Under the pieces are notes generated by a model that saw nothing but the letters and a program-made list of their open reading frames with translations, was not told the origin of the DNA and searched no databases. Source: an uncultured Clostridia bacterium (GTDB taxonomy: Bacteria > Bacillota > Clostridia > Christensenellales > UBA3700). From it: DNA of 6,592 bases. Positions 1 to 5,160 of the stretch are shown here, in pieces. The DNA lies in contig CAMOQV010000067.1 in the NCBI GenBank assembly GCA_946623205.1, forward strand, positions 1-6,592, given 5' to 3'. The position numbers and the translations under genes are program-made. Within the stretch, counting starts at the first letter, position 1; every line of letters starts with the position of its first letter.

Positions 1-218
1 GATCTACACTTAAGTGTTTTTGCATTACCCCATGGTACAAATCCTTTTTCAGAATTTGGCGTATAAGGAATTTCAAATGCACTCTTGACGGGAACCTTGT
101 CTTGCAAAGAACCACAATGCGTGCATTTTAATCTATTCGTTTGTGGATCAAAACGTAAATCTGATCCGCAATTAGGGCACTTATATATCTTGCCCTTTAT
201 TGCCTCCGTTTCGGCCAT
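1..218 (-). CDS. TFIIB-type zinc-ribbon protein, YdjG-like (C-terminal part outside window)
   Basis: This is the N-terminal 72 residues of a protein that runs off the left edge. It opens with a zinc ribbon: C14-P-N-C17-G, then C32-T-H-C35-G, with a YKCPNCG...LRFDP core typical of 'TFIIB-type zinc ribbon-containing' proteins. C71 near the edge may begin a second Cys pair. The start is ATG at 218-216. It shares one base with the stop of the SPFH gene (TAATG), and a GGAG sits at 232-229, 10 nt upstream, inside the last codons of that gene, so translation is probably coupled. From family knowledge, Bacillus subtilis YdjG is a zinc-ribbon membrane protein encoded with the SPFH protein YdjI and needed, with YdjH, to place YdjI at the membrane. 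A similar partnership here is inferred from order and coupling. The visible part has no membrane segment, so the YdjG assignment rests on the zinc ribbon and context. Confidence 0.75.
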   Translation of the reverse strand, partial: MAETEAIKGKIYKCPNCGSDLRFDPQTNRLKCTHCGSLQDKVPVKSAFEIPYTPNSEKGFVPWGNAKTLKCR

Positions 219-1276
219 TATAGCTTAGCTCCACACTCTGGGCAGAACTTACTATTACCAGACACTTCTTTGCCACAATTTGGGCAGAATTTCTTTGTTG
301 GAGCGACTGCTAGCTTAGCACCACATTCTGGGCAGAATTTTGCTCCCTTCTTTACTTCGCATCCACAAGAAGGACATTTGCTTGTTGCGTCCTTAATTGG
401 AGCTTCATCACCAGATAATGCATCTTTCATTTCGCTAGCGAACATTCTTCCCATGCCTACACCTGCACCTAAGCCAATGCCAATACCTGACATACCACCT
501 GGATTTTTAGCAGCATCACGCATAGCAGCAACGCTTTCCATTTGAGCATAACCTTGCATGCTTCCTTTCATAACGCCAACTGATGTTCTCTTGTCCATCA
601 TCTTTTCTACTTCTTCTGGAAGTGAAATGTTTTCAATGTATAAAGCATTTAATTCAATACCAATGTTTGCAAAATCGTCTTTTAGACGATTCTTTGCTGC
701 ATTAGCTAACTCTTCATAATGCATAGATAAATCTAGAGCTGGGATTTCAGATTCTGCAATAACGTTAGATAAAGTTGAAGTAATTACTTTTCTAAAGTAA
801 TCGTCAACATTCTTAACTGTAAATCTACCCATAGATCCACATAGCTCGTCCATTGCTTTTGTTGGAGTACCAACAGAGAATGCATAAGTACCAAATCCTC
901 TAACTCTAACCATACCAAAATCTTGGTCTCTCATCATAACTGGGTTAGTTGTTCCCCATTTCATGTTAATATTTTGTCTCGTAGAGATAAAATACACATC
1001 TCCTGTATATGGACTTTCCCAAGCAAATTTCCAATTGTATAGAGTTGTCAAAATTGGAATATTTTTAATATCTGATAATTCATATGTACCTGGCCCAAAA
1101 GCATCAGCGATCTTACCTTCTTGTACAAATATAGCTTTTTGTCCTGGATTTACTACCAAAACAGACTTTCTCATGATTTCTTGTTTTTTCTCTAATGGAT
1201 ATTTGTAAACCAAAGTAGTATCGTCTTGATCTTCCCATTGAATTACTTTTCTAAATTGATTTTTTAGCCATCCCAT
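218..1276 (-). CDS. SPFH-domain protein with C-terminal tandem zinc ribbons (YdjI-like)
   Basis: A 352-residue protein of the SPFH (band 7/flotillin-like) superfamily, in the branch often labelled 'virion core protein' that includes B. subtilis YdjI. Residues about 35-235 form the SPFH region, with VVNPGQKAIFVQEGKIAD near the start and an ENISLPEEVEKMMDKR helix near the end. A Gly/Met-rich linker follows (about 255-280). Two near-identical zinc ribbons close the protein: Cys 301/304/315/318 and 331/334/345/348, each ending FCPECGAKL. There is no signal peptide or membrane helix, so membrane binding would need a partner, plausibly the coupled zinc-ribbon protein downstream. The start is ATG 1276-1274, with GGAGG 7 nt upstream. 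The frame stays open to 1333, but that extension runs through the -10 and -35 boxes and cannot be translated from this promoter. Proteins of this group act in membrane or envelope stress in Bacillus; the role here is inferred. Confidence 0.88.
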   Translation of the reverse strand: MGWLKNQFRKVIQWEDQDDTTLVYKYPLEKKQEIMRKSVLVVNPGQKAIFVQEGKIADAFGPGTYELSDIKNIPILTTLYNWKFAWESPYTGDVYFISTRQNINMKWGTTNPVMMRDQDFGMVRVRGFGTYAFSVGTPTKAMDELCGSMGRFTVKNVDDYFRKVITSTLSNVIAESEIPALDLSMHYEELANAAKNRLKDDFANIGIELNALYIENISLPEEVEKMMDKRTSVGVMKGSMQGYAQMESVAAMRDAAKNPGGMSGIGIGLGAGVGMGRMFASEMKDALSGDEAPIKDATSKCPSCGCEVKKGAKFCPECGAKLAVAPTKKFCPNCGKEVSGNSKFCPECGAKL

Positions 1277-1282
1277 ATGCAT

Positions 1283-1288
1283 ACCTCC
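1283..1288 (-). promoter_or_regulatory. Ribosome binding site of the SPFH gene
   Basis: GGAGGT on the minus strand. The GGAGG core lies 7 nt before ATG 1276, which is ideal spacing. Another in-frame ATG (1282-1280) directly abuts it and is too close to be used. This site fixes the start of the SPFH protein at the MGWLKNQF sequence. Confidence 0.85.
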
Positions 1289-1304
1289 AAAATTAATCAT
1301 AATA

Positions 1305-1333
1305 ATTATATTTTTTACTATAAACAAAGTCAA
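1305..1333 (-). promoter_or_regulatory. SigA-type promoter of the SPFH/zinc-ribbon operon
   Basis: On the minus strand, TTGACT (1333-1328), a 17-nt spacer and TATAAT (1310-1305). This is one mismatch from the housekeeping sigma consensus with optimal spacing. Transcription would start near 1298, giving a leader of about 22 nt before the GGAGG site. It lies 14 nt downstream of the CIRCE-like inverted repeat. Confidence 0.85.
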
Positions 1334-1346
1334 TAATGGCCCATTT

Positions 1347-1373
1347 TTGGCACTCCAAACTCTCGAGTGCGAT
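1347..1373. promoter_or_regulatory. CIRCE-like inverted repeat (putative HrcA operator)
   Basis: The sequence reads TTGGCACTC-N9-GAGTGCGAT on the plus strand. The CIRCE consensus bound by the heat-shock repressor HrcA is TTAGCACTC-N9-GAGTGCTAA. The match is 15 of 18 arm positions, with the inner GCACTC/GAGTGC perfect and the spacer exactly 9 nt. It sits just upstream of the -35 box of the SPFH promoter. Classical CIRCE elements overlap the promoter or lie in the 5' untranslated region, so this placement is unusual. It would be downstream of a start site if the weak TTGGCA-16-CATAAA pair at 1427-1400 is also used as a promoter. No HrcA gene is in the window. Confidence 0.65.
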
Positions 1374-1570
1374 TGTTTGTCACACTTAATTAAGATATTT
1401 TTATGTTTTGGCCTAAAAAACTGCCAACAAATTCAACACATTACTACAAAAACGCAATAACCTGTTGCAATTTTTAAATTTTGTGCATATTTTGGTCGCA
1501 AATTGTACATAAAATTGAAAAATAATAAATCTAAATACAATGAAAAAATATCGATAAATACTACGTTTCT
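1374..1570. other. AT-rich intergenic stretch without a convincing gene
   Basis: This stretch separates the CIRCE-like element from the candidate RNA hairpin. It contains the second copy of the 17-bp palindrome-like repeat and a weak minus-strand promoter-like pair (TTGGCA 1427-1422, 16 nt, CATAAA 1405-1400). An open minus-strand frame across it (1595-1413, GTG start) translates to a low-complexity, Phe/Ile-rich sequence with no recognisable motif and is not called. Confidence 0.5.
1453..1469. repeat. Imperfect palindrome, copy 2 of a 17-bp repeat
   Basis: CGCAATAACCTGTTGCA matches the 17-bp palindrome at 1724-1740 at 14 of 17 positions, in the same orientation, and both copies are followed by AATTTT. 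It is less symmetrical than copy 1. The two copies lie 271 bp apart in the same intergenic region, which fits a pair of operator sites for one dimeric regulator. No regulator is identified. Confidence 0.4.
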
Positions 1571-1661
1571 CTATAAAGATGAAGGAGCGCCACACCTAAC
1601 GTGTAACGCTCCTTCAAATTATATGATAAGGGGGAAAATTATGAGCTAATTTATTTATTTC
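1571..1661 (-). ncRNA. Candidate small or leader RNA ending in a long hairpin
   Basis: A predicted minus-strand transcript of about 90 nt that starts just after a strong promoter and runs to a long hairpin at 1616-1580. The 10-bp outer stem (TGAAGGAGCG / CGCTCCTTCA) and the inner ACAC/GTGT stem are separated by UU facing GG in the minus-strand RNA. Those are two G-U wobbles, so the stem is a continuous 16 bp with a GUUAG loop. In plus-strand RNA the same position is a CC/AA mismatch, which supports minus-strand transcription. The hairpin is followed by UCUUUAU, a weak U-tract. Between the 5' end and the hairpin is an unstructured AU-rich segment with a CCCCC run (1634-1630), similar in style to the C-rich pairing motifs of some Bacillota sRNAs. 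The alternative is a long leader, with an attenuator, of the SPFH gene. No known RNA family is recognised. Confidence 0.42.
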
Positions 1662-1667
1662 GCTCAT

Positions 1668-1696
1668 AGTATACAATGGCAAAAAGGGGTTGTCAA
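1668..1696 (-). promoter_or_regulatory. Strong SigA-type promoter of the candidate RNA
   Basis: On the minus strand, TTGACA (1696-1691), a 17-nt spacer and TATACT (1673-1668): a perfect -35, one mismatch in the -10 and ideal spacing. The predicted start is near 1661. An inverted repeat TATGAGC/GCTCATA (1640-1646 with 1662-1668) spans the start site and could be an operator. No gene with a ribosome binding site lies directly downstream, so the product is likely an RNA or a long leader for the SPFH operon. Confidence 0.7.
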
Positions 1697-1723
1697 CAAC
1701 TTTTAGAAAATTTTTTTAAAAAA

Positions 1724-1740
1724 TGCAACAACTTGTTGCA
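1724..1740. repeat. 17-bp palindrome, copy 1 (possible operator)
   Basis: TGCAACAACTTGTTGCA is a perfect inverted repeat with 8-bp arms around one central base. It lies 28 nt upstream of the -35 box of the candidate RNA promoter, where an activator or a looping repressor could bind. A related copy is at 1453-1469. The binding protein is unknown. Confidence 0.45.
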
Positions 1741-1768
1741 ATTTTGGCTGTAACCTTAAAGTTGGCAT

Positions 1769-1805
1769 AAAAACGGCCTCATTTGGCAATAAACGGGATG
1801 AGGCC
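1769..1805 (-). terminator. Rho-independent terminator of the PNP-to-ABC-F operon
   Basis: On the minus strand, GGCCTCAT (1805-1798), a 15-nt loop and ATGAGGCC (1782-1775), then GTTTTTAT. The stem is a perfect 8 bp followed by five T, and begins about 38 nt after the ABC-F stop codon. It closes the four-gene transcription unit before the intergenic region. Confidence 0.85.
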
Positions 1806-1843
1806 TGGCATAATTCGTATATAAATTGTTATATATATTAATA

Positions 1844-3415
1844 TTATTGTTGATCTAAATACTCTTCGTATGTTGTTAGTTTATCGAATGTCTTTGTTCC
1901 GTTAATTTCGATAATTCTATTAGCAACTGTTTGCATCAATTCTTGGTCGTGAGAAGCAAATAGTATATTTCCTTTGTAATTAATCATTCCCTTATTCAAA
2001 GAAGTGATAGCTTCCAAATCTAAGTGGTTTGTAGGTTCATCCAAAACTAGGAAGTTTCCGCCAAGAAGCATGGCTCTTGCCATCATACATCTAACCTTCT
2101 CGCCTCCAGATAGGACGCAAGCTTCTTTTTTAGCTTCTTCTCCTGAGAATAACATTCTTCCTAACCAGCTTCTTAGGTATGTTTCTGTATGATCTTTAGA
2201 ATATTGATCTAGCCATTTAACCAAAGATAGGTGGCATCCATCAAAATAACTATCAAAATTTTGAGGAACATAACTTGTTGTAATTGTCTTACCCCATTCA
2301 ATTGTTCCTGAATCTGCTTCTTCATTTCCCATTAGGATTTCAAACAACATAGAAATGTCGATTGATCTTGGGCCAACAAAAGCAATCTTTTCGTCTTTTT
2401 GTACAGTAAATGAAACATCCTCAAAATATCCTTTCTTTGTTAAATGTTCAACTGTCAAAATTTCTCTACCTACTTCTTGTTCAAAGTCGAAGTTAATATA
2501 TGGGTACTTTCTCATTGAAGGCTTAATATCTTCAAGTTTTAATTTCTCCAATTCTTTCTTTCTAGATGTAGCTTGCTTAGCTTTAGATGCATTTGCAGAG
2601 AACTTAGCAATGAATTCTTGTAATTCTTTTGCTCTTGCTTCTGCCTTCTTGTTAGCTTCTTTTGCTTGTCTTGCTAATAATTGGTTTGTTTCATACCAGA
2701 AGTCGTAGTTACCAACATACATATTGATCTTGCCATAGTCAACATCGCAAATATGAGTACAAACCTTATTTAAGAAGTGTCTGTTGTGAGATACGATAAT
2801 CAAAGTGTTCTTGAAATCTAATAAGAATCTTTCAAGCCACATAATTGTCTTAGCATCCAAGTTGTTTGTAGGTTCGTCTAGGATTAGGATATCTGGGTTT
2901 CCAAATAAAGCTTGAGCAAGTAATACTTTAACCTTTTGCTTACCATCTAACTCACCCATTAATTTTTGATGATATTCTTCACCAAATCCTAATTCATTTA
3001 AAAGCGTAGCAGCATCGGCTTCAGCTTCCCATCCGCCCATTTCTGCAAATTCATTTTCAAGTTCACCAGCTTTAATACCATCTTCTTCAGAAAAATCTTC
3101 TTTCATATAGATAGCATCTTTAGCATCCATTACATCTACAAGCTTCTTGTATCCTAATAAAACAGTTCTCATAACTGTGCAATCATCAAAAGCGTTTTGG
3201 TTTTGGTTTAAAACACTAATTCTTTCGTTCTTGCCAACAGAAACTGTTCCTTTTGTAGTATCCAATTCGCCAGATAAAATCTTTAAGAATGTAGATTTAC
3301 CTGCACCATTTGCGCCAATAATACCATAGCAATTCCCTGGAGTGAATTTTAAATTAACATCTTCAAATAGCTTTCTTCCGCCAAATTGAAGCATTACATC
3401 TGTAACTTGTAGCAT
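1844..3415 (-). CDS. ABC-F family ATPase, YkpA/YbiT type
   Basis: A 523-residue soluble protein with two fused ABC ATPase domains and no membrane segment, as in the ABC-F family, whose members bind the ribosome and act on stalled or drug-bound translation. Domain 1 has Walker A GANGAGKS (34-41), a degenerate signature LDGKQ (156-160), Walker B ILILDE (176-181) and switch H210. A charged helical linker (about 241-315) holds the inter-domain coiled coil. Domain 2 has a normal signature LSGGE (435-439), Walker B FLVLDE (455-460) and H489. Its P-loop reads GPRSIDIS (348-355), with no Lys. The DEPTNNLD/DEPTNHLD blocks and length fit the YkpA/YbiT subgroup rather than known resistance ABC-F proteins. 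ATG 3415 is preceded by AAGGAG at 5 nt, overlapping the stop of the gene upstream; the gap is 9 nt. The precise function of this subgroup is not settled. Confidence 0.92.
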   Translation of the reverse strand: MLQVTDVMLQFGGRKLFEDVNLKFTPGNCYGIIGANGAGKSTFLKILSGELDTTKGTVSVGKNERISVLNQNQNAFDDCTVMRTVLLGYKKLVDVMDAKDAIYMKEDFSEEDGIKAGELENEFAEMGGWEAEADAATLLNELGFGEEYHQKLMGELDGKQKVKVLLAQALFGNPDILILDEPTNNLDAKTIMWLERFLLDFKNTLIIVSHNRHFLNKVCTHICDVDYGKINMYVGNYDFWYETNQLLARQAKEANKKAEARAKELQEFIAKFSANASKAKQATSRKKELEKLKLEDIKPSMRKYPYINFDFEQEVGREILTVEHLTKKGYFEDVSFTVQKDEKIAFVGPRSIDISMLFEILMGNEEADSGTIEWGKTITTSYVPQNFDSYFDGCHLSLVKWLDQYSKDHTETYLRSWLGRMLFSGEEAKKEACVLSGGEKVRCMMARAMLLGGNFLVLDEPTNHLDLEAITSLNKGMINYKGNILFASHDQELMQTVANRIIEINGTKTFDKLTTYEEYLDQQ

Positions 3416-3424
3416 GATTTCTCC

Positions 3425-3889
3425 TTAGATTTGCACTTCACCTAGTGCAATTTTAAAATTCTTATATATAAGATATAACAAGGAATTATCCAATTTGACA
3501 ACATAATTTAACTCAAAAGTTAAAATTTCGTCTTTTTCAAGAGTTTCTTTAAATCCTTCTTGAGATACATAGCTCCCTGCGTCTAATGCAAAATTAGTAA
3601 TAGATAGATTCATATCTTGCCTTGCTTCAATCTTTACTTCTACTTGAACATTAGCTTCGCTTTTTTGTTCATCTATCCCTAACGTTTTAAAGTTTGTAAC
3701 AGTAAAATAGCAATCATTAGATTCCATCTTTTGGTTGATTTGCCCTTTAATATAATCTATTTGTGGATTTTTAGCCTCATCTGCCTTTTGCACAAAGTAT
3801 ATAGTCAAAATGACGCCAACTACTATTAATATAGTAAGCGCAATAAATCCCACTATTCTAATTGTCTTTTGTTTCTTTGTTTGTTCCAT
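3425..3889 (-). CDS. Small membrane-anchored protein of unknown function
   Basis: A 154-residue protein that I do not recognise. It has a short Lys/Arg-rich N-terminus (KKQKTIR), one strongly hydrophobic helix at about residues 12-33 and then a polar domain of about 120 residues. That layout fits a single-pass protein or uncleaved signal anchor with the domain outside the cell. The C-terminal part alternates polar and hydrophobic residues (for example ANVQVEVKIEA and LTFELNYVVKL), which suggests beta strands. An immunoglobulin-like fold such as in DUF4352-type lipoproteins is a guess. There is no lipobox Cys. Its ATG overlaps the stop of the amidohydrolase gene by one base (TAATG) with no clear ribosome binding site, so translation is probably coupled. 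The ABC-F gene follows after 9 nt. The tight packing supports it as a real gene. Confidence 0.8.
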   Translation of the reverse strand: MEQTKKQKTIRIVGFIALTILIVVGVILTIYFVQKADEAKNPQIDYIKGQINQKMESNDCYFTVTNFKTLGIDEQKSEANVQVEVKIEARQDMNLSITNFALDAGSYVSQEGFKETLEKDEILTFELNYVVKLDNSLLYLIYKNFKIALGEVQI

Positions 3890-5160
3890 TAGATTCTATC
3901 TTTAATCGCCTTCAAAGATTCTTGGCATTTTGCAAAGATTCTATCTGGGTCCTCATTAATATAATATTGACCTTCTTTATATAGCACTTTACCATTAACA
4001 ACAGTCATATAAATATTAGATGGACCGCCTGAATATACAATAGCATTTGCTATATTCTCAACTGGCCATAAATTTGGCAAAGCCATATCTGCAACAATAA
4101 AGTCTGCAAAACTATTTTGCTTTAATTCTCCAAGCATTGGCAAATCCAACAAGCTTTCTGCACTTTCTGTTGCCATATTTAGAATTTCATTAGTTCCTAA
4201 TGCACTTGCATCATTATATTTTATCTTTTGTCCAACGGACAATAGATAGTTCTCTCTAAACATATCTAATCTATTGTTTGATGCGGCGCCATCTGTACCA
4301 ATTCCAACTTTCAATCCTTTTTCAAGCATTTCCTTAACTGGCGCAATTCCACTTGCTAATTTCATATTTGAAGCAGGACATGTTACAACTCCTACATTCA
4401 TTTCTTTTAGAATATCTAGATCATCGCCTTCTGGATGAACCATATGATATACAACGCCACCTGCATTAAATAGTCCTAAGTCTCTAAATAGTTGAACCGG
4501 AGTCTTGCCATATCTTGCTTTGCAAGCTTCTACTTCAGCTTTTGTTTCACTCATATGAACATAAACTGGTTCACCTCTATCATTAACATATTCAGAAATT
4601 TCTCTTAGAAGTTTTTCTGAGCAAGTGTATTCAGCATGAATACCAACTCTATATCTTATAAAGTTTCCTTTTAATTGAGAAAAACCATAATCATATATTT
4701 TTGCTGGAGACTTTCCGTTTAATACTGCATCATTAGCCCCATAGCATAAGACATTTCTAAAACCAGATTCTGTGCAAGCTTGCGCTATTGGATCTAGCAT
4801 AAAATACATATCTGATGCCATCGTGATGCCACCTCTTAAGTATTCCATGATTGCCAACTTAGTAAACCAGTAGCACTCATCCTCTCTAAGTACAGCTTCT
4901 TTTGGGAATATTTGAGTATTAAGCCAATCGCCTAGTGGCATATCATCTGCCGCATTTCTTAAGAAAGTCATTGGGGAATGAGAATGTGAATTCTTAAAAC
5001 TTGGGAAAACGTATTTTCCTTTTAAGTCTACCTCATTATCTGCCATAGTTCCCATGACTGGCTCACCAATATGAGCTATTAAATTGTTATAAACGATTAT
5101 TTCGCCTTCAATGATTTTGCCTTCAGAATAGATTTTCGCGTTGTAGTATCTAGTTACCAT
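3889..5160 (-). CDS. mtaD: Amidohydrolase, MTA/SAH (adenosine-type) deaminase family
   Basis: A 423-residue metal-dependent amidohydrolase of the ATZ/TRZ-MtaD group, which deaminates S-adenosylhomocysteine, 5'-methylthioadenosine and often adenosine to the inosine-type products, in the cytosol. The expected ligands are present: H59-S-H61 on strand 1, H175 in GIHAEYTCS, H202 with E205 in VHMSETKAEVE, H239/H242 in VVYHMVHP, and D290 in GTDGAASNNRLDM. N- and C-terminal segments form the usual small beta-sandwich (ending with GPSNIYMTVVNGKVLYKEG), and length matches the family. ATG 5160 has GGAG at 5 nt and overlaps the end of the PNP gene by 7 nt. Pairing with a nucleoside phosphorylase supports a purine-nucleoside substrate, but which one is preferred (SAH, MTA or adenosine) cannot be read from sequence. 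Family members acting on other substrates such as guanine or chlorohydrolase targets are less likely given the GTDGAASNN motif. Confidence 0.87.
   Translation of the reverse strand: MVTRYYNAKIYSEGKIIEGEIIVYNNLIAHIGEPVMGTMADNEVDLKGKYVFPSFKNSHSHSPMTFLRNAADDMPLGDWLNTQIFPKEAVLREDECYWFTKLAIMEYLRGGITMASDMYFMLDPIAQACTESGFRNVLCYGANDAVLNGKSPAKIYDYGFSQLKGNFIRYRVGIHAEYTCSEKLLREISEYVNDRGEPVYVHMSETKAEVEACKARYGKTPVQLFRDLGLFNAGGVVYHMVHPEGDDLDILKEMNVGVVTCPASNMKLASGIAPVKEMLEKGLKVGIGTDGAASNNRLDMFRENYLLSVGQKIKYNDASALGTNEILNMATESAESLLDLPMLGELKQNSFADFIVADMALPNLWPVENIANAIVYSGGPSNIYMTVVNGKVLYKEGQYYINEDPDRIFAKCQESLKAIKDRI

Noticed and set aside
270..545. Plus-strand open frame opposite the SPFH gene
   Set aside because: It is the antisense shadow of a well-supported gene with clear domains on the minus strand. 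The same applies to the plus-strand frames at 963-1208, 2004-2192, 2355-2708, 3147-3329, 5191-5442 and 5214-5501.
1350..1370. GCACTC/GAGTGC hairpin as a terminator
   Set aside because: The stem is only 6 bp and lacks a proper T-tract at its 3' side on the minus strand. The exact N9 spacer and flanks fit a CIRCE operator much better.
1405..1427. Short inverted repeat TTGGC...GCCAA around a T-rich centre as a possible terminator
   Set aside because: The arms are only 5 bp with a T-run in the loop, not after the stem. It is better viewed as part of a weak promoter-like sequence or as chance.
1413..1595. Minus-strand open frame of 60 codons with GTG start downstream of the strong intergenic promoter
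   Set aside because: The GTG lies inside the long hairpin, the nearest AGGAG is 13 nt away and also within the stem, and the product is low-complexity and Phe/Ile-rich, as expected from translating AT-rich non-coding DNA.
1641..1649. Plus-strand AAGGGGGAAAATT followed by ATG AGC TAA, resembling a ribosome binding site with a two-codon leader
   Set aside because: No plus-strand gene or clear promoter is present in the region. The G-run is better explained as the complement of the C-run in the minus-strand RNA.
1614..1667. Minus-strand 17-codon frame (MSEINKLAHNFPPYHII) beginning just after the TATACT box
   Set aside because: Its ATG lies before the predicted transcription start and has no ribosome binding site. 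It would need an even further upstream promoter.
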